Source: Polycladidibacter stylochi (lineage in GTDB: Bacteria > Pseudomonadota > Alphaproteobacteria > Rhizobiales > Stappiaceae). Taken from it: DNA of 64,000 bases. Below are positions 16,457 to 27,138 of this stretch, in pieces. The DNA is taken from positions 124,001 to 188,000 of the forward strand of contig NZ_LLWE01000024.1 of the NCBI RefSeq assembly GCF_001562055.1, written 5' to 3'. The position numbers were made by a program, and so were the translations under genes. Position 1 is the first letter of the stretch, and every line of letters starts with the position of its first letter. The notes below the pieces were generated by a model. The model made no database searches. It was not told the DNA's origin and saw only the letters and a list, made by a program, of their open reading frames with translations.

Positions 16457-19400
16457 TTAAATCGAACCTTCATGATCGGGAAGAAGAATTTCGCGTTTCC
16501 CCGCATGGTTTGCAGGGCCAATAATGCCTTCTTCTTCCATTCGTTCAATTAGTGTAGCAGCGCGGTTATAACCAATCGATAACCGGCGCTGGATATAAGA
16601 AGTCGATGCCTTGCGATCCCGCGCGACTATAGCTACAGCTTGGTCAAACAAGTCATTGCTGGCATTGCCACTGCCCTTGCTAAGCGCATCATAACCGCCT
16701 TCACCTTCATCACCACCTTCAGTTACTTCTGCAAGATATTGCGGTGTACCTTGGGCTTTCAAATGCTGCACAACAGCCTCGACTTCATCATCAGAGACAA
16801 ACGGACCATGAACTCGCTTGGTCTTACCCCCACCAGCCATGTAAAGCATATCACCCATACCCAGCAGTTGCTCAGCGCCCATTTCACCAAGAATTGTACG
16901 GCTGTCGATTTTACTGGTCACTTGGAAGGAAATCCGTGTCGGGAAGTTTGCCTTAATCGTACCGGTAATCACGTCCACAGAAGGTCGCTGTGTCGCCATG
17001 ATGATATGAATCCCCGCAGCACGTGCCATTTGTGCCAGTCGCTGAATTGCCCCTTCAATGTCTTTACCGGCCACCATCATCAAGTCGGCCATTTCGTCAA
17101 CCACAACGACGATATACGGCATTTTTTCTAAGGGGAGCTCTTCTTCCTCAAAAATCGGCTCACCGGTATGCCGGTCAAAACCGGTTTGTACAGTACGGGT
17201 AAAGCGCTCGCCCTTTGTTTTGGCCTGCTCAACACGGGTGTTGAAGCCATCGATATTGCGAACGCCCATCTTAGACATCTTTTTGTAGCGGTCTTCCATC
17301 TCCCGCACAGTCCATTTCAACGCAACAACAGCTTTATTCGGGTCTGTCACCACTGGCGTTAATAGGTGCGGAATACCATCGTAAATGGATAGCTCAAGCA
17401 TCTTCGGGTCAATCATGATCAGCTTACACTGATCGGGAGAGAGGCGGAACAATAACGACAAGATCATCGTATTCACCGAAACCGATTTACCCGAACCGGT
17501 TGTACCAGCAACAAGCAAGTGCGGCATACGCGCCAAATCGGCAATCACCGGCTCACCATTAATGGTCTTACCCAGCGAAAGCGCCAACTTGCCTTTCGAT
17601 TGCTTAAAGTCGTTAGACTCCAACAATTCACGCAGGAACACCGTTTGGCGTTTGGCATTTGGCAGCTCAATACCAATAGCATTCTTGCCCGGAATAACAG
17701 CAACGCGTGCCGAAATTGCACTCATAGAACGGGCAATATCGTCCGCAAGACCAATCACCCGTGATGATTTAATACCAGGAGCTGGTTCCAACTCGTAAAG
17801 CGTAACAACAGGGCCGGGGCGAACAGCAATTATCTCGCCGCGCACTCCAAAATCTTCCAGCACCCCCTCCAGATTTCGGGCATTTTGCTCCAGAGCATCA
17901 CTGGTTAAACGAAAACGACCCGTATCCGTTGGACGTGCCAGCATACCAATGGGCGGGTATTCATACTCAGATGAAATTACAGCAAAGTTTCGTCGAGGCT
18001 GTCCATTGGCAGCTGGTTGATTTTCAGCGCGGCTCTCAACAGGGGCACGCGTGCCAACACCTCCACCAGCCTGCGTAGCCGTTTCAGGAACTTTGGAACC
18101 AGCTGGCACTTTTGGTGTTGCCTGTAAATGTGTGTTTACAGCTGCTTCACTTTGCGAAACTCCCTGTGGCTTGTTGCTATTGTGAACATCATTCGCCGGT
18201 CGTAAAGGCATTGCTTTTGTAGCAGCACCAAGGCTTGGGCGCGCCAGCTGTTGCTTTTGTAGCTCCAAATCATTTGCAGGGGCTGCCTCTGGCATTTTAC
18301 GAGAGAACAGGCCAAGTAGATTAAACCCACTGCGCGATTTGCGCGGTGGCTCTTCGTTTATTTGGTTCACCATTCTTTCTGGGGCAAAATCAAGCGCTTC
18401 ATCTTCTCCAGCAGCATCCTCTGGGCGCTGCGCTTCGTGTTCCCATTCTTCTTCCGGCTGCTCCTCTAAAGCATTACCTTCAAGCTCTGCAAATGCCTCT
18501 TGGCTGTCATGGTCAAAGGCCGCTTCAATTTCTTCAACCTCATCCTCATCATAAGCATTTTGCTCTTCAAGATAGGAATTATAATCCAACTGTGGAGCCA
18601 CCTCGGTGTTTGTATCCTCTAAAGTAAGAGCTTCATCACCGAGGGGAACATCCATTAGTTCAGTGGCCGCCAAATCTGTATCCTGAGCGATAACTGGGGC
18701 CATTGCATCACGCGCCGCCATTTCATAGTTCGGCTCATTGTCAGCTTCATCAGCTTCCTGCAACAGCTCATCAGCTGGCAAATCAACAGAAGCCTGTGGA
18801 ATCAGTTGTGTAAGATTTTCTTCATCATACTTTTGTGCAGCGCTAACGCTTTCATCTGGCGCAACGTGCTCTTTTACCGTCTCAACAATTTTCAGCTTGG
18901 GCGCAGTGACGGTAGAAGGCTCAACCTGCTTTTGCGCCTTCTCAGCTTCCATAACAGCAATAGCCTCACGGATAAACTTGGGCATCTCGACCTCATCAGA
19001 CAAGTTTTCCGTATCGTGAGGCTCCTCGTTCTCGGCTATCTCATTCGTTACAGTGTAAGGTAATTCAGCAGTAGGCACGTGATGGTCAACAATTGCTTTT
19101 ATCTGCTCCGAGCTATCATCGCCTTGCGCCAGATTTTCATCGCTATTTTGCGCAAAAGTAGCCTCTGGATCACGCGCATCAAGCGCACCTAGGCTATCAG
19201 CACGCTCACTATGATCGCGAACAAATGACGGTGTTACTGAAGGTCCCTCAATTTCGACACCGAAATCATTTTGGCCATAGTCAAGAGCCTCTTGCTCAAT
19301 AAGGCCATCATTTCTGGCAGCGTCATCTCTGTACGCATGATCATCATCGGCTTGAACAGTCCGCTCATACCCCCGGCCGTCATCAAGAGCTGCCACATCT

Positions 19401-20488
19401 AATGGTAACTCTTGCGCCATCTCATGCAATTCGTAGGGGTCATCCTTTTTAGGCTTGGCAAAGCGCTTTTCCACGTTTTGCTTGAACCGACCCAGTAGGC
19501 CCGGATTTACATCATTTTGCGCCGCAACGACCCTCGGGCTGTCATGCGAAAGCTCACCCATACCTGCGGCGTCATTTTCCCCACCTACCTGCTGATAATC
19601 ATCCTCGTATTCAGGCTCTTCAGGCAAATAAATCCGTGTTTTACGCTCACTTGCTGTTTCACTAGCGGCTGCATATTCTAACGGTTCATCTGCGAATTCA
19701 TCAATATTGGCATACTGCGGTTCCGCGGGTTTGCGTGCAAAAACACGCGCTAAATATGCACCAGCCATCAAGCGCCAATGCGTAAGCGCACCCATTGTTG
19801 CAGAAAGCCGGCTATCCTCATCTTCGTCTTCTTCTTCACCAGCAAGATAGCCGCTATCAGCACCGTACTCTCCATCCAGTGCATACGGATTTTCCAACTT
19901 CCCAAGCCAACCACAGCTATGAAGCAGCAACAAAGCCGCAGGCCCACCAAACATACCAATCAATAATATGTTTTGCATATTCTTGTGCAGGCTATCGGTA
20001 AATACAGTGGGTATAGAAACCACCCAATCACCAATGAAACCACCCAACCCGGTAGGTAATGGCCATTGCTCATTCGGCGGAATGAGCGCAATCAGCCCCG
20101 CTCCAAAAAGAATAGCCAACAACCAGCTCAAAACACGCCGCCTCGTCAGGCCGGTAAACCCTTTCCAAAACAAACGTGCGCCAACAATAAATGCAGGAAA
20201 CAATAGTACCAGTGCGCCCAACCCAAACGCTTGCATTAGTAAATCGGCAATAATTGCGCCGCTTGAACCAAGTGCGTTGGCAACAGGCGCGTCAGTTGCA
20301 TGTGATAAGCTAGGGTCCGTGACCGACCAAGTGCCCAGCGCAACACCAACACCGCCTGCAACAAGAATATAAACAACACCGATCAAAGAACGAATGTTAC
20401 GTTTCAGCAAGCGCCGTAAAGGGCTTTGCGTATCTTCAAGTGAAATCCGGTTGGAGCCATATGGCGGCATGGCAGAAGAGTGCTGCAT
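16457..20488 (-). CDS. ftsK: DNA translocase FtsK
   Basis: Septal DNA pump that clears and sorts chromosome ends at division and activates dimer resolution. Four transmembrane helices lie at about 33-190. A long acidic linker, rich in glutamate, aspartate and alanine, runs from about 195 to 850. The motor follows, with Walker A GTTGSGKS near 993 and Walker [10 protein letters not shown]. The C-terminal gamma winged helix (about 1275-1338, [13 protein letters not shown]) would read KOPS sequences. The total of 1343 residues is larger than I expect for rhizobial FtsK, through the linker. ATG at 20488 has GGAG six bases upstream and lies 3 bases after the aminotransferase gene. Confidence 0.96.
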   Translation of the reverse strand: MQHSSAMPPYGSNRISLEDTQSPLRRLLKRNIRSLIGVVYILVAGGVGVALGTWSVTDPSLSHATDAPVANALGSSGAIIADLLMQAFGLGALVLLFPAFIVGARLFWKGFTGLTRRRVLSWLLAILFGAGLIALIPPNEQWPLPTGLGGFIGDWVVSIPTVFTDSLHKNMQNILLIGMFGGPAALLLLHSCGWLGKLENPYALDGEYGADSGYLAGEEEDEDEDSRLSATMGALTHWRLMAGAYLARVFARKPAEPQYANIDEFADEPLEYAAASETASERKTRIYLPEEPEYEDDYQQVGGENDAAGMGELSHDSPRVVAAQNDVNPGLLGRFKQNVEKRFAKPKKDDPYELHEMAQELPLDVAALDDGRGYERTVQADDDHAYRDDAARNDGLIEQEALDYGQNDFGVEIEGPSVTPSFVRDHSERADSLGALDARDPEATFAQNSDENLAQGDDSSEQIKAIVDHHVPTAELPYTVTNEIAENEEPHDTENLSDEVEMPKFIREAIAVMEAEKAQKQVEPSTVTAPKLKIVETVKEHVAPDESVSAAQKYDEENLTQLIPQASVDLPADELLQEADEADNEPNYEMAARDAMAPVIAQDTDLAATELMDVPLGDEALTLEDTNTEVAPQLDYNSYLEEQNAYDEDEVEEIEAAFDHDSQEAFAELEGNALEEQPEEEWEHEAQRPEDAAGEDEALDFAPERMVNQINEEPPRKSRSGFNLLGLFSRKMPEAAPANDLELQKQQLARPSLGAATKAMPLRPANDVHNSNKPQGVSQSEAAVNTHLQATPKVPAGSKVPETATQAGGGVGTRAPVESRAENQPAANGQPRRNFAVISSEYEYPPIGMLARPTDTGRFRLTSDALEQNARNLEGVLEDFGVRGEIIAVRPGPVVTLYELEPAPGIKSSRVIGLADDIARSMSAISARVAVIPGKNAIGIELPNAKRQTVFLRELLESNDFKQSKGKLALSLGKTINGEPVIADLARMPHLLVAGTTGSGKSVSVNTMILSLLFRLSPDQCKLIMIDPKMLELSIYDGIPHLLTPVVTDPNKAVVALKWTVREMEDRYKKMSKMGVRNIDGFNTRVEQAKTKGERFTRTVQTGFDRHTGEPIFEEEELPLEKMPYIVVVVDEMADLMMVAGKDIEGAIQRLAQMARAAGIHIIMATQRPSVDVITGTIKANFPTRISFQVTSKIDSRTILGEMGAEQLLGMGDMLYMAGGGKTKRVHGPFVSDDEVEAVVQHLKAQGTPQYLAEVTEGGDEGEGGYDALSKGSGNASNDLFDQAVAIVARDRKASTSYIQRRLSIGYNRAATLIERMEEEGIIGPANHAGKREILLPDHEGSI

Positions 20489-20491
20489 CCT

Positions 20492-21715
20492 TTACTCCAT
20501 ACAAGTCAAAATCCGTTGAAAGGCTTCTCGGCTCACCTCAAGGTTTTCAACCAAGGCGATACGTACAAAATCGGCCCCCGGGTTTTGTCCGTCGGGCATG
20601 GCAGAGGCTAAATATTCACCCGGCACCACACGCAATCCTGCTTTTTCCCAAAACAGTTTTGCAGCCTTCACCCCACCGCCGAGTTGGTGCACATTAAGCC
20701 AGATAAAAAAACCGCCAGCACAGGTAATTGGGCCAAACACAGGCGCCAGCATCTCTTCTGCCAACGCATACTTTTCATTATATAAACGACGATTTTCGAT
20801 AACATGATTTTCATCGGCAAAAGCTCGACAGGCAACCGCTTGTACTGGAAGAGGAACTTGCGGTGCTGCCACATTTCGAAAGTCCGTAAAGAACGCGATA
20901 AAATCAGGATCTCCAGCGGCAAAACCGCAACGCAAACCCGGTAAGTTAGAGCGTTTGGAAAGTGAATTAAAAACCACTACGTTTGCAAAACCCTCTTGCA
21001 AACTATCAGCGGCCTCCAAGGCCCCAACCGGAGGCTCATCGCGGTATATTTCTGAATAACACTCATCAGCAAAAATAAAGAAATTATATTGCCGCGCCAA
21101 GCCAATTAATTCCCGCCAATAAGAAAGTGGCGCAACAGTACCCTGAGGGTTGGCAGGAGATGCAAAATAAAACGCAATTGTGCGTTCTAGCAGCTTGGGG
21201 TCAAGCTCAGCCAAAACGGGCAGGGTGCCATCTTCCTTTTCAGGCAATAACACCGCTTCAGCCCCGGCCATGTGCGCACCAGCCCCATAAGAGTGGTAAT
21301 AGGGGTTTGGTAAAATTACGCTTAGCTGTTCATCAGCGCTTTTTAACCCCTTTGCCAACCAGTAGTCTCTTGCAGCGGTACAAGCAAACACCAGTCCCTC
21401 GCGAGAGCCATTGAGCGGAATAACACTACGATCAGCATCGAATTCTTGTTGTAGATTAAAGCGCTTAACCAACCAGTTGCCAACAGAGGCACGAAACGCC
21501 TCACTGCCCTTCACTGGTGGATATTTGCGAAATAAATCAATATTTTGCGACAAGACCTCGCCAACAAAAGCCGGGGGTTCATGCTTTGGCTCACCAATAG
21601 TCAACGTAATTGGTGGCTTTCCGGGCTCGCTCTCCCCCAGCAAATCACGGAGGCGTTGAAAAGGGTTGCCACCACGAGGCGGTTTAGTTGCACAAATTCG
21701 ATCAGTCGCTGTCAC
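20492..21715 (-). CDS. Class I/II PLP aminotransferase (DapC-like)
   Basis: Fold-type I aminotransferase of 407 residues. SPANPQG at 186-192 binds the carboxylate, D217 in FADECY contacts the pyridine nitrogen, and K254 in NSLSKRSNLPG forms the Schiff base. In Alphaproteobacteria the gene immediately before ftsK is usually annotated as an N-succinyldiaminopimelate aminotransferase or a general aspartate-type enzyme, so a role in lysine and peptidoglycan precursor synthesis is plausible but not shown. Start is GTG at 21715 with AAGAGA upstream. Only 3 bases separate it from ftsK, so the genes are surely co-transcribed. Confidence 0.85.
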   Translation of the reverse strand: MTATDRICATKPPRGGNPFQRLRDLLGESEPGKPPITLTIGEPKHEPPAFVGEVLSQNIDLFRKYPPVKGSEAFRASVGNWLVKRFNLQQEFDADRSVIPLNGSREGLVFACTAARDYWLAKGLKSADEQLSVILPNPYYHSYGAGAHMAGAEAVLLPEKEDGTLPVLAELDPKLLERTIAFYFASPANPQGTVAPLSYWRELIGLARQYNFFIFADECYSEIYRDEPPVGALEAADSLQEGFANVVVFNSLSKRSNLPGLRCGFAAGDPDFIAFFTDFRNVAAPQVPLPVQAVACRAFADENHVIENRRLYNEKYALAEEMLAPVFGPITCAGGFFIWLNVHQLGGGVKAAKLFWEKAGLRVVPGEYLASAMPDGQNPGADFVRIALVENLEVSREAFQRILTCME

Positions 21716-22006
21716 TTAAATCTCTTGGTTCTTTACAATCTTGCTTACTGCGCCACACAATAACAGTGAGAGGTAAATCTCGTATTAACCATAAGCGCAA
21801 TCAACCAATAACAAACCAATATGGCACTAAAGTGGAACAACCCTGCCGCAACGAAGATCTCCATGCATACACTTAAACAGGCACTCAGATCAGCCAGCTA
21901 AGCAGATACGGCTAAAACCAAATCTCTGGCTCACATATTTTAGGCCTCAAGGCAAACCGCCAAGTTTCGACTTATCTATCTTCAATGACAAGCACAATTA
22001 GAGTGC

Positions 22007-22279
22007 TCAAAAGTCACTCGTAATTCCCTTAACTTCCCAGTCGTTATAGCGTGCAGGGTCCAACCCGCCACGACCATTTAGCTCTTTTTGCGCACCCTTT
22101 GTAATCGCGTCAATTTGTGTACGGCGTGCTTCGGCTTCTCTCAAAGCCCGTTGGGCGGGCGCTGGCAAGTCCTCAAAGCGCTTCTTCTCCGCAGCTTCCT
22201 CTTTCCCCGTACCAGAGGATGCAACCTCACGCGCAGCAAAATGATCTGAAATGTTTAATGATTGCTTTTGATCGCTCAC
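22007..22279 (-). CDS. Succinate dehydrogenase assembly factor 4 (DUF1674)
   Basis: Small protein of 90 residues with the DUF1674/SdhAF4 signature at its C-terminus: GRGGLDPARYNDWEVKG followed by a terminal D-F. Homologues in mitochondria and alphaproteobacteria bind the flavoprotein subunit of succinate dehydrogenase during assembly. The N-terminal 50 residues are charged and low in complexity. GTG start at 22279 has an excellent GGAGGAGGA site four bases upstream. It stands alone on the minus strand, and no sdh gene is in the window. The 291-base gap before the aminotransferase shows nothing I can name. Confidence 0.85.
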   Translation of the reverse strand: MSDQKQSLNISDHFAAREVASSGTGKEEAAEKKRFEDLPAPAQRALREAEARRTQIDAITKGAQKELNGRGGLDPARYNDWEVKGITSDF

Positions 22280-22391
22280 AACTATTCCTCCTCCTCACAT
22301 TACGTCCTGCATAAAACAGCGTATGATCTTCAAATGCAATTGGCACTTAAAAACCTTGCAATGCTGTAATTTAATGCCAAATAATCAATAA

Positions 22392-22412
22392 AGCACTCCC
22401 AATGCGAGTGCT
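22392..22412 (+). promoter_or_regulatory. CIRCE-like inverted repeat upstream of htpX
   Basis: AGCACTC and GAGTGCT are perfect inverted repeats with the same half-site sequence as the HrcA operator CIRCE (TTAGCACTC-N9-GAGTGCTAA). The spacer here is seven bases instead of nine and the outer TTA/TAA are only partly present. It lies 124 bases before htpX, a heat-shock gene, and also upstream of the divergent sdhAF4 gene. HrcA control is therefore possible but uncertain; a plain RNA hairpin is the alternative. Confidence 0.4.
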
Positions 22413-22535
22413 ATGCTGTTTAAGTTAAGCACTTCATTGATAAAATCAGGCTATTTTTACAGCTAACTTTTTTAAAAACACCAAGGGCACGAAGCTTTAA
22501 GGTAAAACACAATACGCGCCAGCGGAGTTAATACG

Positions 22536-23570
22536 ATGAATTATGTAAGAACCGGCATGTTGCTGGCTGCAATGACTGCCTTGTTTATGGGGCTTGGCTA
22601 CCTCATTGGTGGACAAAGTGGCATGCTTATCGCATTGTTAATTGCCGCTGCAATGAACATGTTCAGCTACTGGAACTCTGACAAAATGGTGCTCTCCATG
22701 CACGGCGCACAACAAGTGGGCCCGCAAGAAGCCCCAGAGCTTTACAACATGGTCGCCACTATGGCCCAGCGGGCACAATTACCCATGCCTAAGGTTTACA
22801 TCATTGATAATCCACAGCCAAACGCATTTGCTACGGGCCGCAACCCGGAAAATGCTGCGGTTGCTGCGACAACCGGCCTCTTAAACTCTCTCACCAGAGA
22901 AGAAGTCGCAGGCGTAATGGCTCACGAGCTGGCTCATGTGAAAAATCACGATACATTAATAATGACCATAACCGCCACTATTGCTGGCGCCATTTCCATG
23001 TTGGCCAACTTCGCTTTCTTTTTTGGCGGCAACCGCGATAATAACAACTCAATGGGGATTATTGGCACAATTGCCACCATGATTTTAGCTCCGATCGCCG
23101 CAAGCTTGGTACAGATGGCCATTTCCAGAACCCGCGAATACTCAGCGGACAAACTAGGAGCGCAAATTTGTGGCAACCCCATTTGGCTGGCTCAAGCACT
23201 CAACAAAATTGCGGGTGGTGCAGCACATATACCCAATCAAGCGGCAGAGGATAACCCGGCAACAGCGCATATGTTCATCATTAACCCTTTGTCAGGGCGA
23301 AATGCCGATAACTTGTTTTCTACCCACCCAGACACTGGCAATCGTATCGCCGCTCTTCAACAGCAAGCCGCAGAGCAGGGCATAAACCCAATGGGTTTCC
23401 ATGGCGCTACCCACCAAACACAATCTACTTCACATGCACAAGCCGAGGCAAAAGGGCCTTGGGGTAGCAGTACCACACATGAAGAGAGGCAAAACGACGA
23501 TATTGGACCATGGGGCGGACAAAGGCAAAACACCTCATCGGCAGACAAACCAAAAGGGCCTTGGGGCTAA
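22536..23570 (+). CDS. htpX: Heat-shock membrane protease HtpX
   Basis: Zinc metalloprotease of the inner membrane (M48) that degrades misfolded membrane proteins. The site HELAH is at 130-134 with the third ligand in REYSAD, and hydrophobic helices lie at about 8-44 and in the middle (about 147-200). Residues 1-290 match HtpX. The C-terminal 40 residues are an added tail in which GPWG occurs three times at 307, 324 and 341, exactly 17 residues apart. Similar tails are seen in HtpX of other alphaproteobacteria; their role is unknown. The ATG has CGGAG about nine bases upstream. A CIRCE-like repeat lies before it. Confidence 0.94.
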   Translation: MNYVRTGMLLAAMTALFMGLGYLIGGQSGMLIALLIAAAMNMFSYWNSDKMVLSMHGAQQVGPQEAPELYNMVATMAQRAQLPMPKVYIIDNPQPNAFATGRNPENAAVAATTGLLNSLTREEVAGVMAHELAHVKNHDTLIMTITATIAGAISMLANFAFFFGGNRDNNNSMGIIGTIATMILAPIAASLVQMAISRTREYSADKLGAQICGNPIWLAQALNKIAGGAAHIPNQAAEDNPATAHMFIINPLSGRNADNLFSTHPDTGNRIAALQQQAAEQGINPMGFHGATHQTQSTSHAQAEAKGPWGSSTTHEERQNDDIGPWGGQRQNTSSADKPKGPWG

Positions 23571-23609
23571 TTTGTGGAATTCTGCATCAAACCAAGCAAT
23601 CATTCGGTA

Positions 23610-23634
23610 GGGCTATGGGGATAATTCATAGCCC
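23610..23634 (+). terminator. Hairpin after htpX
   Basis: GGGCTATG and CATAGCCC pair perfectly with a nine-base loop, 40 bases beyond the htpX stop. No T-run follows, so termination efficiency is doubtful, but its place after the stop makes it the best candidate for the htpX transcript end. Confidence 0.45.
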
Positions 23635-23753
23635 CATGCCACAATCCCCCTTGAATTTCCTTATGTTTACTAACTAGAACAGCATTCAACCATGGCATCT
23701 TTGCCAATAAGCTATGCGGGCAGGCGCATGGCCTTACATAACTGGAAAAATTC

Positions 23754-25166
23754 ATGACCGCGCCCAAACGCTCCGCACAAAAAAGAAAAACAAACACCCC
23801 CCACAAGAAAGCGGAGCCAAAACAAACACCGCAATCATTACCCGGTTATTTTCCACGTAAAGTCGCAACCGATCTTTTGGGGAAAGTCCTAACCAAACGA
23901 ATGCCCCTAGATGGTGAACTGGACTTACAAAACGGCCATCCAGGCTATAAAAAACTTGAACCAGCAGACCGAGCTTTAGCCCGCGCCATTATTGGCACCG
24001 TTTTACGTCGCCGTGGGCAAATTCAAAACGTACTCGACACCATGCTAGAGCGGCCCATACCAGAAAAAACCGGCCGCGCACTCGATATTCTTCATATTGC
24101 CTGTGCCCAGATCCTCTTTATGGCAGTGGCCGACCACGCCGCAGTATCTTTGGCAGTGGAACTTGCAGGTGCTGACAGCAGAGCCCGCCCATACAAAGGG
24201 CTTATAAATGCAGTGCTGCGCCGTGTAACCCGTGAGGGGCAATCTATCGTTGAACAGCAAGATGAAACTGTCCTCAATGCACCGGAATGGATGTTTGCAC
24301 GCTGGACCAATGCCTACGGCCTTGAAAACGCAAAAGCCATCGCAACCGCTCACCTGAATGAGCCTTATCTGGATATTACGCTCAAAGCCGGACAGCCGGA
24401 ATTGTTGGACGAGCTGCAAAAAGAAATGAACTGCGAGCGTTCGCTAGGTAGCAGCTTGCGCATGCAGCCCAAAGGTGGTGTCGAGAAGTTACCTCGCTTT
24501 GACGATGGCATCTGGTGGGTACAAGACAGCGCAGCCGCTGTTCCTGCACGGTTACTAGGCAATATTGATGGTAAAAATGTCGCCGACTTATGCGCCGCAC
24601 CCGGTGGTAAAACCATGCAGCTTGCTTCAATGGGCGCAAATGTTACCGCCGTTGATATTTCCGCACGTAGGCTTCAGCGGCTGGAACAAAATTGCAAGCG
24701 AATGGACCTGTCAGTTGCCACAATAACTTGTGACTTGAAAGACTATCAACCAAATCAGAAATTTGACGCAATTTTGCTTGATGCCCCCTGTTCCGCAACG
24801 GGAACAATTCGCCGTCATCCGGATGTCGCATGGTTAAAGCGCGAAGCAGATGTGGAGAAGCTAGCTGAATTACAATACGAAATTCTAGAAAAAACCTCAA
24901 ATTGGCTCAGTCCGGGTGGTCTATTAGTCTATTGCACTTGCTCACTGGAACTTGAGGAAGGCGAATTACAAATTCAGCGCTTTCTCTTGGAAAACCCCCA
25001 ATTTTCGCGCGTACCAGTTACAACAGAAGAGTTAAATGGCTGCAGCGAGGCAATAACAGCGCAAGGAGATTTCCGTGCGTTACCTTGCCACAATAAAATG
25101 AAAGATCCTCATCTAAGTGGCTTAGACGGTTTTTATGCAGCCCGATTGCGCTTCACCCAGAACTAG
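23754..25166 (+). CDS. rsmB: 16S rRNA (cytosine-C5) methyltransferase RsmB family
   Basis: Transcript-modifying enzyme that methylates cytosine 967 (E. coli numbering) of 16S rRNA using SAM. Residues 1-60 are basic and disordered, followed by a NusB-like RNA-binding domain (about 60-190) and the methyltransferase. Motif I ADLCAAPGGKTMQL is near 280, and both catalytic cysteines are present, in DAPCSATGTIRRHPD and in YCTCSLELEEGE. The 470-residue length fits. It is followed in order by a heparinase-like gene and purH, an order I recall from other rhizobial genomes. The ATG at 23754 has no strong ribosome site. Confidence 0.92.
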   Translation: MTAPKRSAQKRKTNTPHKKAEPKQTPQSLPGYFPRKVATDLLGKVLTKRMPLDGELDLQNGHPGYKKLEPADRALARAIIGTVLRRRGQIQNVLDTMLERPIPEKTGRALDILHIACAQILFMAVADHAAVSLAVELAGADSRARPYKGLINAVLRRVTREGQSIVEQQDETVLNAPEWMFARWTNAYGLENAKAIATAHLNEPYLDITLKAGQPELLDELQKEMNCERSLGSSLRMQPKGGVEKLPRFDDGIWWVQDSAAAVPARLLGNIDGKNVADLCAAPGGKTMQLASMGANVTAVDISARRLQRLEQNCKRMDLSVATITCDLKDYQPNQKFDAILLDAPCSATGTIRRHPDVAWLKREADVEKLAELQYEILEKTSNWLSPGGLLVYCTCSLELEEGELQIQRFLLENPQFSRVPVTTEELNGCSEAITAQGDFRALPCHNKMKDPHLSGLDGFYAARLRFTQN

Positions 25167-25260
25167 CATAAATGGTTAAAAGATGATTAATGTCACTTAT
25201 TTGCTGGCAATGATAAATCAAGATTTGACTTTGAATTATAGTAGGTAACAAAGGATACAG

Positions 25261-26985
25261 GTGCCAATGGCTATCGGGTCAGTGTCAGAAAAGCTGCGCC
25301 TCATGCGCTTGTTGGCACGTAGCTACTCAAAATCTAGCCTAAAGTGGTTCTCAACAGGGCTACTTTCACGCAGGGCCATGGTCGGCCCCGCGCCTGCACG
25401 CCTGCTTATTGCGCCGCAAGATTTGCGGACAGCTGATGCCTTTAACGCTTCAGACATTTACGCGGGACGCTTTTTGTTTGCCGGCCAGCTGGTAGAAACT
25501 GAAAGCAAGTCGCCATTCACAATCAAATCCCCCGGCGATGATTGGTCACGCTCACTCCATGGTTTTTCATGGTTGCGTCACCTACGTGCCGCAGGCACAC
25601 ATGTTGCCCGTAAAAATGCCCGCGCTCTGGTGGAAGACTGGATAAAAGAGTGCGGTAATGGCCACACCATTGGCTGGAAGCAAGATGTCATTGCCCGCCG
25701 TGTCCTCAGTTGGCTTTCTCAATCCCCCATGTTGCTGGATGGTTGCGACGCCCAGTTCTATCGCCGGTTTATGCGCTCTATGTACCGGCAGGTACGCTAC
25801 TTACGCCGCTCGATGGCCTATGCGCCAGATGGAGTACCGCGCCTTACCATTGCGATGGCCATTGCCTGTGCCTACCTTTGCATGGAAGCCCAGAGCAAAT
25901 CATTAGCAAGAGCATTAAGCCAACTGGATGATGAATTAAAACGCCAGCTGCTGCCCGATGGTGGTCACATTTCCCGCAATCCATCTGCTCTGGTGGAAAT
26001 TCTGGTCGACCTATTGCCACTTCGTCAGGCAATTGTCATGCGCGGACAATCGCCAACCCCGGTGATGATGGAATCTATTGACCGCATGATGCCTATGCTG
26101 CGTTTTTTCCGCCACGGTGATGGCACATTCGCCCACTTTAATGGCATGGCATCAACCCAGGCCGATCTTGTCGCAACCATTTTGGCCTATGACGATGCCC
26201 GCGGAACAGCACCGGCAAGTGCACCATACTCCGGTTATCAACGCTTGAGTTGTAATGGTGCGCTCGCCCTTATCGATTGCGGTGCACCGCCCCCAATAGC
26301 ACATAGCAGCGCAGCACATGCCGGTTGTTTGGCCTTTGAATTTTCTTCAAGACGCAACCGTATTATCGTTAATTGCGGTGTTTCTGCGCGGCAAAAGTCT
26401 CAATGGCGTAACGTTGCTCGCTCTACCGCTGCCCACTCAACAGTTGGCATCAACGACACCTCTTCTTGTCATATATTAACGGGGTCTCGGTTTGAAAACC
26501 GCATTGGTACACCTGTATTGTCCGGCCCACGCGCAGTTGCGATCGAGCGCAATGATACCGAGCTATACGAGAAGCTATCAGCCAGTCATGATGGTTACTC
26601 GAAACGATTCCACCTGCTACACGAGCGCGAGCTAACCCTTTCTAAGGACGGAACAGTACTGGACGGCAGTGACCATTTCACATGGACACAGCAAAAGCGT
26701 GGCGCTTGCGAGTATGCGATTCGCTTCCATTTACATCCGCAAGTGAAATGCTCACCAGTACAATCCGGTCAGGCTATTATCTTGCAATGCGACGATGGCG
26801 AAGGCTGGGAGTTCTCGGCAGAAGGCCATAAGCTCTCGCTGGAAGAAAGTATCTACTTGTCCGATGCCTTTGGTCACCGGCGCACCAGTCAGATTGTCAT
26901 CGAAAGCCGTGTTACAGAGCACGATCGCATAAACTGGATGCTGCGCAAAACTTCCGAGGGTAAGGGGCGGAGAAAATCTTCATAG
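25261..26985 (+). CDS. Heparinase II/III family protein
   Basis: Polysaccharide lyase-like protein of 574 residues. The N-terminal part is helical (alpha toroid, about 40-300, with SMAYAPDGVPRLTIA) and the C-terminal part is beta-rich (about 320-560) with HAGCLAFEFSS and ARSTAAHSTVGIND, the heparinase II/III signature. No clear export signal is visible, which is unusual for a lyase and common to the copies encoded beside purH in rhizobia. The substrate is unknown. Start is GTG at 25261 or ATG at 25267, both served by AAAGGA. It is 94 bases after rsmB in the same direction. Confidence 0.8.
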   Translation: MPMAIGSVSEKLRLMRLLARSYSKSSLKWFSTGLLSRRAMVGPAPARLLIAPQDLRTADAFNASDIYAGRFLFAGQLVETESKSPFTIKSPGDDWSRSLHGFSWLRHLRAAGTHVARKNARALVEDWIKECGNGHTIGWKQDVIARRVLSWLSQSPMLLDGCDAQFYRRFMRSMYRQVRYLRRSMAYAPDGVPRLTIAMAIACAYLCMEAQSKSLARALSQLDDELKRQLLPDGGHISRNPSALVEILVDLLPLRQAIVMRGQSPTPVMMESIDRMMPMLRFFRHGDGTFAHFNGMASTQADLVATILAYDDARGTAPASAPYSGYQRLSCNGALALIDCGAPPPIAHSSAAHAGCLAFEFSSRRNRIIVNCGVSARQKSQWRNVARSTAAHSTVGINDTSSCHILTGSRFENRIGTPVLSGPRAVAIERNDTELYEKLSASHDGYSKRFHLLHERELTLSKDGTVLDGSDHFTWTQQKRGACEYAIRFHLHPQVKCSPVQSGQAIILQCDDGEGWEFSAEGHKLSLEESIYLSDAFGHRRTSQIVIESRVTEHDRINWMLRKTSEGKGRRKSS

Positions 26986-27138
26986 AGCGGAGAATATTTC
27001 GCAGTTTTCCGCCATTTTTCACAGTTTCAGTTTTATTTTGCCAAACTTCTAGAATCAGCTCAGCTTTGTCTTTTCAACAAAAGTTTTCCGTGTTAGAGGG
27101 CGCCATAACTCACCTTCAATCCCATAAGGATTTTAAAA

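Noticed and set aside
22436-22470. Sigma-32 promoter before htpX
   Set aside because: A TTGATA box is present but no matching -10 of the alphaproteobacterial RpoH type was found at the right distance.
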